In this document: positions 36,284 through 45,501 of the stretch, one piece after another
How positions within the stretch are numbered: position 1 is the stretch's first letter
Layout of the letters: each line of letters opens with the position of its first letter
Origin: Bacteroidales bacterium
GTDB lineage: Bacteria; Bacteroidota; Bacteroidia; Bacteroidales; JAADJA01
Length of the DNA: 64,000 bases
Assembly (NCBI GenBank): GCA_020438105.1
Contig: JAGQVE010000002.1
Span: 62,001-126,000, forward strand
Direction of reading: 5' to 3'
The notes under the pieces: model-generated
Told to the model about the DNA's origin: nothing
Databases searched by the model: none
Seen by the model: only the letters and a program-made list of their open reading frames with translations
Made by a program: the position numbers and the translations under genes

Positions 36284-37167
36284 ACCGGCAAAAGCAAAAT
36301 GTGGCTTTGGTATTATCGGGTGGAGGCGCACGGGGTATGGCCCATATAGGAGTCATTGAAAAGATGCTCGAAAAAAATCTTGAGATAACGTCTGTTGCAG
36401 GTACGTCGATTGGCGCACTGGTAGGCGGAGTGTATGCTTCAGGCAACCTTAATGCCTTCAGGGAATGGGTAAAAACCCAAAGCCGCATGGATGTTATCCG
36501 GCTGATGGATGTGGTGATCAGCCGAAATGGATTTATCCGGGGCGAAAAGGTTTTTAAGGAATTAAGCCAGTTTATCAGTGATAAAAATATCGAAGATCTG
36601 CCAATTCCTTATGCGGCGATTGCCGTGGATATCAAAAAACATCAGGAAATTGTTTTCACAAAAGGCAAATTAAAAGATGCAATCAGAGCTTCAGTTTCTG
36701 TTCCAACGGTTTTTAAGCCCAAACTTTTTAACGGAGTTGAACTGGTGGATGGCGGTGTACTTAACCCCCTTCCGCTTGATCGCGTGATGCGCAGTGACGG
36801 TGACCAATTGTGGGCCGTTGACCTGAATGCGGATATTCCCTACAAACAACCCAAACAGAATAAGGAGCAGGAAAATGTAAATGAGAATTACCGGAACGCA
36901 CTCGATTTTATCAATGAAAAATGGTCGAAATATTTCAAAAGCGGAAAACAAAAATCGTCCGGTTTCTTTGATATTATTACCATGTCGGTTTATGCCATGC
37001 AAATGAAACTGACCGAAATTGCTATCGAAAAGCACCAACCCGACCTTTTGGTAAAGATATCTAAAACCGCTTGTGATCTATTTGAATTTCACCGTTCGGA
37101 GGAGCTTATTAATTATGGCAAAAAGCAACTGGAGAAGGCCTTATTGGATAAAATGAAAGAAAGTTAA
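36280..37167 (+). CDS. Patatin-like phospholipase
   Basis: Protein of 295 aa with the full catalytic pattern of bacterial patatins: oxyanion loop LSGGGARGMAHIGVIEKM (about 12-30), nucleophile Ser43 in GTSIGALVGG (GxSxG), and catalytic Asp157 in LVDGGVLNPLP (DGG). The family hydrolyses acyl chains from phospholipids or lipids; this member resembles the RssA/YchK-type cytoplasmic proteins, with no signal peptide. It overlaps the PPTase stop codon by 4 nt, so the two genes are coupled. A functional connection with carrier-protein modification is possible but unproven. Confidence 0.9.
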
Positions 37168-37260
37168 CGAAAGCTCCGGATTCATGTTTTTATAACAAAA
37201 CGCTATTGACAGCCACGCATTATCCCTATTATTTGTATTACGAGCTTAGACACATTTTTA

Positions 37261-37268
37261 TAAATTTG
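37261..37268 (+). promoter_or_regulatory. -7 element upstream of the S8 peptidase
   Basis: TAAATTTG, a TAnnTTTG match, lies 19 nt before the ATG at 37288. A TTTG at 37232-37235 is a possible -33 element, with a longer spacer than usual. Confidence 0.45.
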
Positions 37269-37287
37269 TAACCTAAAATCAGAAATT

Positions 37288-39375
37288 ATGCGCTTTTTTA
37301 TTCTGTCTTTACTATCTCTTATAACCTATTCAACAATTTTTTCACAGGTAGCTCCCGACACTTATTGGATCCGTTTTACCGATAAAAATGGTTCACCTTA
37401 TAGTATCAATAACCCGGAAGCATTTCTGAGCCCGCGCGCGATCGATCGACGCACAGCTCAGGGCATCGCTATTCAGCAAAATGATATTCCGGTAAATCAA
37501 ACTTATATTGACGCGGTGGCTGGTGCTGGCGCAACCGTTCTCAATGTTTCAAAGTGGATGAACTCTGTAACTGTTTACACCACCAACCCATCAGTAATCA
37601 CAACAATTGAAGGCTTTTCGTTTGTATTATCGGCATCGAAAGTTAGCGATGAAACAAAAAAAACCACCAGTATAAAACCGTTTATTGACAATGAAAAAAT
37701 AGATGAAGAAGGGATAAATAAAATACAAACTCCCGGCAAATCGGGACAAAGCTTTAGTTACGGTTCTGCATATAATCAAATCAATATGCTTAATGGAATA
37801 GCGCTTCATGACATGGGATTTGACGGCACCGGCATGGTTATCGCTGTTCTGGATGCAGGATTTACCAACGCGAATATACTATCAGCTTTTGATTCGCTGT
37901 GGATCAACGGGCAAATCCTCGGAACCAAAGATTTTGTAAGTCCGCTAAGTCCCAATATTTTTGGAAGTCATTCACACGGAACCAACGTTTTATCGACCAT
38001 GGGTGCCAACCTGCCTGGCCAAATGGTGGGCACAGCTCCCCATGCTGATTACTGGTTACTTCGTTCAGAAAACGGCAGTACAGAATATTTGGTGGAGGAA
38101 CTCAATTGGGTATCAGCCGCCGAATTTGCCGACAGCGTCGGAGCCGACGTTATCAACTCATCCCTCGGGTACACCACTTTTGATGATCCTTCGCAGGACC
38201 ACACCTATTCCGATATGGATGGCAACACCACACCCATCACCATTGGGGCTGATCTGGCTGCAAGCAAAGGTATCCTGGTGGTGAATAGCGCCGGAAATTC
38301 AGGGAACAGCTCCTGGTTATATATTGGTGCACCTGCCGATGGTGATAGTGTGTTCACCATTGGTGCGGTTAATTCGAGCGGGAATTATGCTTCATTCAGC
38401 TCCCGCGGTCCGACCTTCGATGGCAGAATAAAACCAGATGTGGTGGCGCAGGGTCAAAGCACTGTACTTATTAATGCTTTTACCGGTTCTGTTACCACCG
38501 GAAGCGGAACATCCTTTTCGTCGCCTGTAACAGCAGGTATGGTGGCTTGTTTATGGTCGGCATTCCCCGACAGAAAAAACACAGAGGTAATGGAAGCTAT
38601 CAGGCAAAGTGCCTCACAATATAGCTCACCTGACGGGTTTTTGGGCTATGGTATTCCTGATTATCTGGAGGCCTTTAATATATTGGAAGCAACAGCAGCC
38701 CATACCATCCAACTTGATCTGAAAATGTATCTTGAAGGCGCTTTTGACGGAGCTATGATGAGTACCAGCATCAACGGGCTTTTACCTTTTAATCAGCCTT
38801 TTATTTCGGCTCCGTTCAACTATTCAGGAAATGAGGCGGTAACAGCTATTCCATCTGTTGATATAGTTGACTGGATATTGATTGAACTTCGCGACACCAC
38901 AGAAGCAGCATTTGCAAATGCATCAACGCAGGTTGCAAGACAGGCCTGCTTTCTGAAATCCGACGGAACCATTGTTGATACCAGCGGCACGGAAATGCCA
39001 TCATTTACCCTTACCGTTTCTGATAGTTTGTTCTTGGTAATTCATCATCGAAATCATTTGAAAATAATGAGTAGCATAGCCCTTAAGGATGATGGAAACG
39101 GCATTTACAGTTTTGATTTTTCCAATAACATCAACAAAGCTTTTGGCATTGATCCTATGAAAATACTCGCTCCCGGAATTTATGGTGTGGTCAGCGGCGA
39201 TGTAAATGCTGACGGTTCAATTAATGAAGCTGATCTCGATTCGGGCTGGGATAATTTTTCAGGGAACAGGGGTTATCAGAGTGGTGATTTAAATCTGGAC
39301 GGACAGGTTGACAACAGGGATAAAGATGATTTTTGGTATACAAACCAGTCCTATGGCAGCCAGGTTCCGGAGTAG
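37288..39375 (+). CDS. Secreted subtilisin-like (S8) protease with dockerin-like C-terminal module
   Basis: Protein of 695 aa. Signal peptide to about residue 20. A prodomain-like region (about 25-150) precedes the catalytic domain with Asp189 (MVIAVLDAGFTN), His230 (SHSHGTNVLSTM), the oxyanion Asn in NSAGNSGNSS and Ser409 (GTSFSSPVTAGM). The last 217 residues (479-695) contain LEGAFDG, VDWILIELRDTTE and VIHHRNHLKI, and end in two EF-hand-like loops (GDVNADGSINEAD, DLNLDGQVDNRD). They are homologous to the tail of the M1 peptidase at 30831. There is no type IX (CTD) or LPXTG signal, so this module may itself direct surface attachment. Confidence 0.93.
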   Translation: MRFFILSLLSLITYSTIFSQVAPDTYWIRFTDKNGSPYSINNPEAFLSPRAIDRRTAQGIAIQQNDIPVNQTYIDAVAGAGATVLNVSKWMNSVTVYTTNPSVITTIEGFSFVLSASKVSDETKKTTSIKPFIDNEKIDEEGINKIQTPGKSGQSFSYGSAYNQINMLNGIALHDMGFDGTGMVIAVLDAGFTNANILSAFDSLWINGQILGTKDFVSPLSPNIFGSHSHGTNVLSTMGANLPGQMVGTAPHADYWLLRSENGSTEYLVEELNWVSAAEFADSVGADVINSSLGYTTFDDPSQDHTYSDMDGNTTPITIGADLAASKGILVVNSAGNSGNSSWLYIGAPADGDSVFTIGAVNSSGNYASFSSRGPTFDGRIKPDVVAQGQSTVLINAFTGSVTTGSGTSFSSPVTAGMVACLWSAFPDRKNTEVMEAIRQSASQYSSPDGFLGYGIPDYLEAFNILEATAAHTIQLDLKMYLEGAFDGAMMSTSINGLLPFNQPFISAPFNYSGNEAVTAIPSVDIVDWILIELRDTTEAAFANASTQVARQACFLKSDGTIVDTSGTEMPSFTLTVSDSLFLVIHHRNHLKIMSSIALKDDGNGIYSFDFSNNINKAFGIDPMKILAPGIYGVVSGDVNADGSINEADLDSGWDNFSGNRGYQSGDLNLDGQVDNRDKDDFWYTNQSYGSQVPE

Positions 39376-39378
39376 AAT

Positions 39379-40761
39379 TTAAATACTTTCATTTTCCTGA
39401 ACAACCTCCTGATTTACAGTAAACGGGCGCTGACGTACAACTGCTTTGGTTTTCCATTTTCCGGTTAAATAATAAGCCCAGGAAAAAAGCAATCCTAAAA
39501 ACCAGCCGATTGGAATAGCCCACCAAATTCCGGCTTCACCAATTCTTTGAGAAAGAAACCAGGATAGCGGCACCCTCACAAATAATAAGGCAATTAAAGT
39601 GGTAAACATCGGAATAATGGTATCGCCGGCACCTCGCATAACCCCATTGATCACAAACATCGAAGAGAAAATAATATAAAAGCTGCTGACAATATACAAA
39701 TACTGCTGACCTATTTCAATTACCGCCTGATCATCCGTAAAAATACCGAGCAAAGGTTTTGATAAAACAATGGCGAAAACAGAGGTGGACAACGCGATAA
39801 TGGTGGTCATTTTGAAAGTGGCAATCAGTCCGGATCGTACCCGTTCCGTTTTATAGGCTCCGATGTTTTGTCCGACGAAAGTGGATAAAGCAGCTGCAAA
39901 GTTCATGGCGGGCATGGCTGCTATTGAATCAATTCGCATAACAACGGAAAAGGCTGCAATGACATCGGTACCAAAAAGGTTTACGATCCAAACTACAGCT
40001 ATCAATCCCAATGAAACAAAAGTTTGCTGGAAACCGGTTGGCAACCCGATCCGGAGACTCTGTTTAAAAATTTCCCGGTCGAATTTCAACTTTCTCACCG
40101 ACAACCTGACTACTTCATGGGTTCGGTTTAAATACCATATTGCCGTAAGGAAGGCACCACCCTGTGAAATAACTGTTGCTATTGCTACTCCTGCGATCCC
40201 CCAATCAAATACCACTACAAATAACAAATCCAGGACAATATTGGCAATGGTTGAAATAATCAAAAAATAAAGCGGTGTTTTGGAATCGCCCAAACCCCTT
40301 AAAATGGCAGAAGTTCCGTTAAATCCAAAGAAAAAAACCAGTCCTGAAATATAAACCCGCATATATAAAACAGCCTCCGGAAGCACCTCTTCCGGCAATT
40401 CAATCAAGCGGAATATATCATCGGTAAAAACAATACCAATTACCGACAAAATCACGGAGGCAAAAAACATCACGATGTAAAGCGTATCAATGGTATGCCT
40501 TACTTTGTCCATTTGTTTGGCCCCAAAAAACTGGGCGATCATGATGGTGGCACCCATTGCAAACCCGATCACCATTGAGATTAGGGCAAAAATGATAGGA
40601 AAAGATGCTCCAACTGCTGCCAATGCTTCCTTTCCAATAAAGTTTCCAATAACAATGCTGTCGACAATGTTATACATCTGCTGGAACACATTTCCGAGCA
40701 ACATTGGCGCCGCAAACTGCAGGATTAACTTACTCTCTTTGCCTGTGGTGAGGTCTTTCAC
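39379..40761 (-). CDS. MATE-family multidrug/toxin efflux transporter
   Basis: Polytopic membrane protein of 460 aa with about 12 segments in two homologous halves. The opening LILQFAAPMLLGNVFQQMYNIVDSIVIGNFIG and the second-half GLPTGFQQTFVSLGLI plus NFAAALSTFVGQNIGA are the standard MATE repeats, closest to the NorM/DinF group annotated in Bacteroidota. It exports cationic drugs or metabolites using a Na+ or H+ gradient; the substrate is unknown. It converges on the S8 protease with 3 nt between stops and is divergent from the DUF6580 gene across an intergenic region of about 320 bp. Confidence 0.92.
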   Translation of the reverse strand: MKDLTTGKESKLILQFAAPMLLGNVFQQMYNIVDSIVIGNFIGKEALAAVGASFPIIFALISMVIGFAMGATIMIAQFFGAKQMDKVRHTIDTLYIVMFFASVILSVIGIVFTDDIFRLIELPEEVLPEAVLYMRVYISGLVFFFGFNGTSAILRGLGDSKTPLYFLIISTIANIVLDLLFVVVFDWGIAGVAIATVISQGGAFLTAIWYLNRTHEVVRLSVRKLKFDREIFKQSLRIGLPTGFQQTFVSLGLIAVVWIVNLFGTDVIAAFSVVMRIDSIAAMPAMNFAAALSTFVGQNIGAYKTERVRSGLIATFKMTTIIALSTSVFAIVLSKPLLGIFTDDQAVIEIGQQYLYIVSSFYIIFSSMFVINGVMRGAGDTIIPMFTTLIALLFVRVPLSWFLSQRIGEAGIWWAIPIGWFLGLLFSWAYYLTGKWKTKAVVRQRPFTVNQEVVQENESI

Positions 40762-41081
40762 GAATCGCTTCTGTTTTTAAATTCTTTGATATATGTATTG
40801 GATAATCTTTTAATGCCAGGTTAAGTTATCATACCAAAAATTAAATGGCCCAAATGTATCCAAATTGATCGTTCGCTGAATGCTTTTTCATTTGCACATT
40901 GTCAACAACTGGAAACAGTTTAAGTTTGACTGCCCTGATTTAATTTTGTTTTAATCCGGTTGAAAAATCCATGCAATAAGGATAATGTCAGTGCTTGCGG
41001 CTGTGGAAAACATTTTCGCTGAAAGAATTGTTTAGTTCATGATTTTATAATGATTTTGTTACTTTTGCCTTGCTAAAAACA
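40762..41081. other. Intergenic region between MATE and DUF6580 genes
   Basis: About 320 bp between two divergent starts with no credible open frame. It has a mixed composition and a -7 element for the plus-strand gene (TACTTTTG at 41060-41067). I looked for a cobalamin-type or other riboswitch because transporter genes flank it, but I see no recognisable core box. Confidence 0.5.
41060..41067 (+). promoter_or_regulatory. -7 element upstream of the DUF6580 gene
   Basis: TACTTTTG fits TAnnTTTG and lies 14 nt before the ATG at 41082. A TTG start at 41070 would leave only 2 nt of leader, so the ATG is preferred. Confidence 0.45.
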
Positions 41082-41615
41082 ATGAATAAAATGAACAAGA
41101 TAAAACTCAGCCCGAAAATCGTATTTGTAATCAGTTTAATCGCTTTTGGCGCCCTTATGCGCTTATTGCCTCACTGGCCAAACTTCACTCCCATTGCGGC
41201 AATGGCATTATTTGGCGGTGCTCAACTTGGCAAAAAGCACCTTGCGTTTATCATTCCGTTGGCAGCTTTGTTTTTAAGTGATCTCGTTTTAGGTCTTCAT
41301 CAATGGATGATCGCGGTTTATGTGAGTTTTGCGCTGGTGGTTGTCCTTGGGATATGGTTGAAAAAAAGCATTAAGGTTGGAACCGTTTTAATGGCTACCC
41401 TGGCCTCTTCCACCTTGTTTTTCATTATAACCAACTTTGCCATGTGGATTGGCGCACCCTATTACAGTCAGGATATTTACGGATTACTGGAATGTTATAC
41501 ACTTGCCCTTCCGTTTTTCCTGAATGGCATCATGGGCGACCTGTTTTTTAGCGGGATATTCTTTGGGTCCTTCTATCTTGTGCAACAGCGTTACCCGGCA
41601 CTGGTCAGGGCGTAA
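41082..41615 (+). CDS. DUF6580 family membrane protein
   Basis: Protein of 177 aa with about five membrane segments. Hallmarks are LMRLLPHWPNFTPIAAMALFGGAQL near the N-terminus (the RxxPHxxNFxP(V/I) motif typical of the family), then AALFLSDLVLG and a final PFFLNGIMGDLFFSGIFFG. The family is a putative substrate-binding transport component related to energy-coupling-type S proteins; nothing here identifies the ligand. Start chosen at ATG 41082 rather than TTG 41070. It ends with a strong terminator at 41639. Confidence 0.8.
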   Translation: MNKMNKIKLSPKIVFVISLIAFGALMRLLPHWPNFTPIAAMALFGGAQLGKKHLAFIIPLAALFLSDLVLGLHQWMIAVYVSFALVVVLGIWLKKSIKVGTVLMATLASSTLFFIITNFAMWIGAPYYSQDIYGLLECYTLALPFFLNGIMGDLFFSGIFFGSFYLVQQRYPALVRA

Positions 41616-41638
41616 ATTCAAAAAGAAATTGAAGGAAG

Positions 41639-41667
41639 AAGCGTTGCTTAGGCGGCGCTTTTTTTGT
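41639..41667 (+). terminator. Intrinsic terminator after the DUF6580 gene
   Basis: aagcgttgc (41639-41647) pairs over 9 bp with gcggcgctt (41652-41660), with two G-U pairs, around a ttag loop, followed by a run of T. A convincing Rho-independent terminator. Confidence 0.85.
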
Positions 41668-41689
41668 TTAAGTTACAAAATTGCACTTT

Positions 41690-43390
41690 ATGTCAGTCAA
41701 TGATTCGTTCCAAACCGATCGGCTTACGCTTCGCCCTGTCAGCATTGATGATGCCCATTTCATTTATGACCTTATGAACTCAGCAGGTTGGTTGCAGTTT
41801 ATTGGCGACAGGAACATTGGTTCGGTGATGGCTGCTGAAAAATATATCAGGGAACGGATGTTTCCACAATTCAACCGGCTGGGATTTGGTAATTATACAA
41901 TTATTTCAAAGTCTGATAATAATAAGATTGGCACCGTTGGTTTGTTTGACCGGGATGGTGTTAATGGAATTGACCTGGGTTTTGCACTTCTGCCGGAATT
42001 TGAAGGATTCGGATATGCTTATGAGGCGGCAAAACGACTTCAGCAAGCTGCCTGTGAAGATTTTGGGCTGGATGAATTGAGCGCGATAACAACAAAGGAT
42101 AACAGCCGGTCGCAGCAATTATTGAAAAGATTAGCTTTTGAAACAGAAAGTTCACTAATACTTCCCAATGATACTGAGGAGTTATTATTATTTAAATGGA
42201 AAAACCCCGATAAGGAATTAATAGGAAAGATCTTTAAATATTCTAAAGTACTTCGAATTATCACCTCCATCTTGGGAGCCCTATTGATCTTTGCCGGAAT
42301 GGCATTATTAGGATTTGCCTTCTTTGATTACGAATCATTATCTGCCGTAAAATATGTTTTTATCCCAATGGGAGTAATTCTTTTAGGCCTTGCAATAATG
42401 GGTTTATTAGAAGTTTATAAAACTCGATTTATTATCGGCAGAAATGAACTTACAAGGATAGCACCATTTTACACTCGAGTATTAAAATTTAACGAAATAA
42501 AAGGGACATATGAAAGACAAAGCAATCTCGAAATTTTGCCAAAAAATGCCAGGAAAAAGAAACTTATGATAAGTGAATACATTAAAGGCTATGCTGGCCT
42601 TAGTTTTTATTTGCGCCCAAAATTCCCAAATTATAATGTAATGGGTATTAGCCCGGAATTGGATGAGATTTATAATAATGAATCTTATGGAGCAACAATG
42701 GACGATCGGAAAAACAAATATATTCAGAACAGTAAAATCGTTAAAAGACTCAATTTAGCATCCTGGATAATTTCTATAGTTTCCTTTTTTATCTCTTTTT
42801 ATATTGAGTTTTTCATTTTTATACTCATCCCAATACCACTTTTTGGAATTTTCTTATTCTGGAGATTAAAAGGGATGATACCACTTCTGGAAATTAAAAA
42901 AACTGATCTTCCTTCATTTTCCAGCAACTTATTGGTACCTTCTTTAGGTTTATCATTAAAGCCAATATTTTTAAATGATATACTATCCTTTCAAAATTTT
43001 TGGATGCCTGCACTAATAATAGTCATCGTACTAACAGCATTTACATTAGCTGCATTGATAAATACCATGAAAAATCACCGCGTAATCATATATTTAAGTT
43101 TTGCAATTATTATAAATAGTATGTATGCCTATGGAACCACTTTAATTATCAATCATGTTTTAGACAAATCCGAAGCTAAGGTTTATAAAACAGTAGTCCT
43201 CGATAAACGTATTGAGTATGGAAAATATACCAATTATTATATCAAAATTGATAAATGGGGACCACAATCAAAAATTAAAGATATAGATGTCGATAAAACT
43301 TTTTACAATCAAACCGAAATAGGTGATCGGGTCATTATTATTCTTCATCAAGGATTTTTTAAAATCCCATATTATAATGTTTACCAATGA
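41690..43390 (+). CDS. GNAT acetyltransferase fused to a polytopic membrane domain
   Basis: Protein of 566 aa from the ATG at 41690 (a TTG at 41681 would add three residues). Residues 1-175 are a RimJ/RimL-type GNAT: TDRLTLRPVSIDDAHFIYDLM, IDLGFALLPEFEGFGYAYEA (acetyl-CoA binding) and ITTKDNSRSQQLLKRLAF. Normal family members end about here. The chain instead continues into two membrane helices (about 187-243), a soluble part like a bacterial PH domain (RFIIGRNELTRIAPFY), more helices (about 350-385 and 430-485) and a C-terminal soluble tail. The membrane part is visibly more A/T-rich than the GNAT part. A recent gene fusion is likely; membrane-part function unknown. Confidence 0.7.
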   Translation: MSVNDSFQTDRLTLRPVSIDDAHFIYDLMNSAGWLQFIGDRNIGSVMAAEKYIRERMFPQFNRLGFGNYTIISKSDNNKIGTVGLFDRDGVNGIDLGFALLPEFEGFGYAYEAAKRLQQAACEDFGLDELSAITTKDNSRSQQLLKRLAFETESSLILPNDTEELLLFKWKNPDKELIGKIFKYSKVLRIITSILGALLIFAGMALLGFAFFDYESLSAVKYVFIPMGVILLGLAIMGLLEVYKTRFIIGRNELTRIAPFYTRVLKFNEIKGTYERQSNLEILPKNARKKKLMISEYIKGYAGLSFYLRPKFPNYNVMGISPELDEIYNNESYGATMDDRKNKYIQNSKIVKRLNLASWIISIVSFFISFYIEFFIFILIPIPLFGIFLFWRLKGMIPLLEIKKTDLPSFSSNLLVPSLGLSLKPIFLNDILSFQNFWMPALIIVIVLTAFTLAALINTMKNHRVIIYLSFAIIINSMYAYGTTLIINHVLDKSEAKVYKTVVLDKRIEYGKYTNYYIKIDKWGPQSKIKDIDVDKTFYNQTEIGDRVIIILHQGFFKIPYYNVYQ

Positions 43391-43405
43391 TTTGTTACAA
43401 TTCAT

Positions 43406-43413
43406 TATTTTTG
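43406..43413 (+). promoter_or_regulatory. -7 element upstream of the 43454 gene
   Basis: TATTTTTG lies 40 nt before the ATG at 43454. A TTTG occurs 11 nt upstream of it, closer than the normal -33 spacing. Confidence 0.4.
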
Positions 43414-43453
43414 CGACCTACACCAACAATCAGAACAAAATTTATATTTATCT

Positions 43454-43834
43454 ATGAAAAAATTCAAGCCAGTGTTTGCTGTTATCCTCGCCACAATTTG
43501 GATCAGCATCTCCGAGTTTGTCCGCAATGAGTTTATCCTGAAATCCTATTGGACCGAACATTATCAAAACCTGGGTTTAACCTTTCCTTCCGAACCCATT
43601 AACGGTGCCATTTGGGGAATATGGTCATTGTTCTTCGCAATTGGGATTTTTTTGATTGCAAAAAAATTCAGTCTGTGGCATACCACCTTTATTAGCTGGT
43701 GGATGGGCTTTGTACTTATGTGGGTAGTAACCGGGAATATGGCCGTACTGCCTTTTGACATTCTTCCGTTTGCCATACCACTGAGCTTACTCGAAGCTTT
43801 TTTGGCCAGTTTAATTATTAAGAAATTGAGCTAA
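43454..43834 (+). CDS. Small membrane protein of unknown function
   Basis: Protein of 126 aa with about four membrane helices (KPVFAVILATIWISISEFV; IWSLFFAIGIFLIA; FISWWMGFVLMWVVTG; LPFAIPLSLLEAFLASLII). The segment EFVRNEFILKSYWTEHYQNLGLTFP is reminiscent of short uncharacterised Bacteroidota proteins with a conserved periplasmic loop. No function can be inferred. It has its own promoter and is followed 61 nt later by an unrelated lipoprotein gene. Confidence 0.6.
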   Translation: MKKFKPVFAVILATIWISISEFVRNEFILKSYWTEHYQNLGLTFPSEPINGAIWGIWSLFFAIGIFLIAKKFSLWHTTFISWWMGFVLMWVVTGNMAVLPFDILPFAIPLSLLEAFLASLIIKKLS

Positions 43835-43895
43835 TCTTAAGCGGTTTATACTAATATCATTAAATTAGCCGTTACAAAAAAGCTAAAATCTTGTC

Positions 43896-44402
43896 ATGAA
43901 AAGATTTCTCCCGATCATCGCTTTTCTGATCATTTTATTTTTTGTTTTTACCTGCAATTCAAAAGACAACGAACAAGTTGAGGGTATCCCTATTACAAAT
44001 ACTTCCTGTAACCTTTATAAAAGCAACCCGGACTCACTGTCGGTTCCATCGGATCAATCTTGTATTAATTACAGCTATGATGAGGTTTCCAAAAAATTAA
44101 CGTTCATTCATAAAAATGCAGCATTTAACTGTTGCCCGGGTACAATCTATTATAATCCAACTGCCAATGACAGCCTGATCAGCATCCGGGAATTTGAAAC
44201 AGAGGGTTTGTGTGATTGCAGTTGTTTGTATGATTTAAACATGACTATTTCTAATGTGGAAGCCAGGCATTATCTGGTTAAATTTATCGAGCCTTATCGG
44301 GGTGGACAGGAGGAACTGGTATTTGATGTCGATTTAATCAATTTTCCAACAGGAGTGTATTGTGTAAGCAGATATAATTACCCCTGGGGAATAAACAAAT
44401 AA
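43896..44402 (+). CDS. Cysteine-rich lipoprotein of unknown function
   Basis: Protein of 168 aa. The lipoprotein signal (LIILFFVFTCNSKDN, Cys at about 20) precedes a compact domain with many cysteines: NTSCNLY, DQSCINYSY, AFNCCPGTIYY, EGLCDCSCLYDLN and GVYCVSRYNYPWG. The paired CC and CDCSC spacing suggests several disulfides or a metal site. Proteins with a CDCxCxYD motif occur in other bacteria as hypothetical secreted proteins. Probably surface- or periplasm-exposed. No operon partner is evident beyond loose co-direction with its neighbours. Confidence 0.65.
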   Translation: MKRFLPIIAFLIILFFVFTCNSKDNEQVEGIPITNTSCNLYKSNPDSLSVPSDQSCINYSYDEVSKKLTFIHKNAAFNCCPGTIYYNPTANDSLISIREFETEGLCDCSCLYDLNMTISNVEARHYLVKFIEPYRGGQEELVFDVDLINFPTGVYCVSRYNYPWGINK

Positions 44403-44432
44403 ATACTTTGATAATTAACTTCAATTTTAATT

Positions 44433-45497
44433 ATGAAAAGAATCATATTAGTTTTATCATTCGTTGTTCCTTTTTTTGCGTTTTCGCAAAGTGACTTTGC
44501 CTATTTTCAGGATATCTTTTTCGGCCGGCAACCCACAGCCCATGCCGAGGCGCTGGGAGGCAGTTTAAGTTCCCTTGACGGTGACCTTTCTGCCACCTAT
44601 TACAATCCTGCAGCCTCCTCTTCCATTGAAGGTTTACAAGTTGCAGGGTCTTACTCTTCTCCCGTTTCTGTAATTGATGATGCCTACTACAATTACCTGG
44701 GAGCAGGTTATAAACTTAACCGCTTTTTAACATTCGGGATCACGCGCTACCATTTTAGTTATGGAGAAATTTACCTGACCGATGAAACCGGAACATTGAC
44801 CGGAGGGAAAGTTAAGCCACGAGACTCCTTTTACACCCTTAACCTTTCTTCTGAACCCAGAAAAAATCTCTATGTCGGAATAAACATAAATTACCAGGAC
44901 TGGGAATTTGTGCAATTAAAAGATCAAACACTATTTGCCGATTTCGGAATTATCAAAAAATTTATCATTTCCCGGGAAAAGAATAAAAATCAATCCGTGA
45001 ATGTCGGAGCTGGTATTACGAATTTCACATTTTCAAAGTTAAAACCTAAAATAGATGATGAAGTGTATGAATATAAACTTCCGGCAATTACAAGGTTTGG
45101 CGTTAATTATAGTTACGGTACGGGAATACGGGAGCGGCCCGACAGTCTGGAAATGTTTAAAGTAACCGTACTGGCCGATTATAATACAGTATTAAATTCG
45201 GCATACTTTACATCATTTCGTTCAGGGGCCGAATTGCAGTTTTTTGAATTTGTACTGGTCCGGCTTGGATATTATAATCAGTTTATAAATGATCACGATA
45301 TGCCTGAGTATTATAAGGATCATCTCAGTCAGTTTACCTGGGGACTTGGTATTAATTTCCCACTTCATAAAATTGCAGAAATCCCATTACAGTTTACCTT
45401 TGACTACACCTCCTTACCACAAGAAAGTAATAACAAGGAAGCCGTGGATTACGACAATTTCACTACCTGGTCGGCCCGGTTGAGCATTTTTCTTTAA
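44433..45497 (+). CDS. Outer-membrane beta-barrel protein (PorV/PorQ-like)
   Basis: Protein of 354 aa with a signal peptide (LVLSFVVPFFAFS). The early segment HAEALGGSLSSLDGDLSATYYNPAA matches the 'aaalGgs..sL.gDl.a..yNPA' block of small FadL-like barrels in Bacteroidota, including the PorV/PorQ proteins of type IX secretion. Alternating strands follow to the C-terminal ARLSIFL. I am not sure it is PorQ itself: length and opening fit, but no other type IX gene is in the window. Other possibilities are a plain FadL-type transporter or an uncharacterised barrel. Confidence 0.6.
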   Translation: MKRIILVLSFVVPFFAFSQSDFAYFQDIFFGRQPTAHAEALGGSLSSLDGDLSATYYNPAASSSIEGLQVAGSYSSPVSVIDDAYYNYLGAGYKLNRFLTFGITRYHFSYGEIYLTDETGTLTGGKVKPRDSFYTLNLSSEPRKNLYVGININYQDWEFVQLKDQTLFADFGIIKKFIISREKNKNQSVNVGAGITNFTFSKLKPKIDDEVYEYKLPAITRFGVNYSYGTGIRERPDSLEMFKVTVLADYNTVLNSAYFTSFRSGAELQFFEFVLVRLGYYNQFINDHDMPEYYKDHLSQFTWGLGINFPLHKIAEIPLQFTFDYTSLPQESNNKEAVDYDNFTTWSARLSIFL

Positions 45498-45501
45498 CTG
45501 A

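Noticed and set aside
40762-41081. Riboswitch upstream of the DUF6580 gene
   Set aside because: No conserved core box or convincing paired element could be found by eye.
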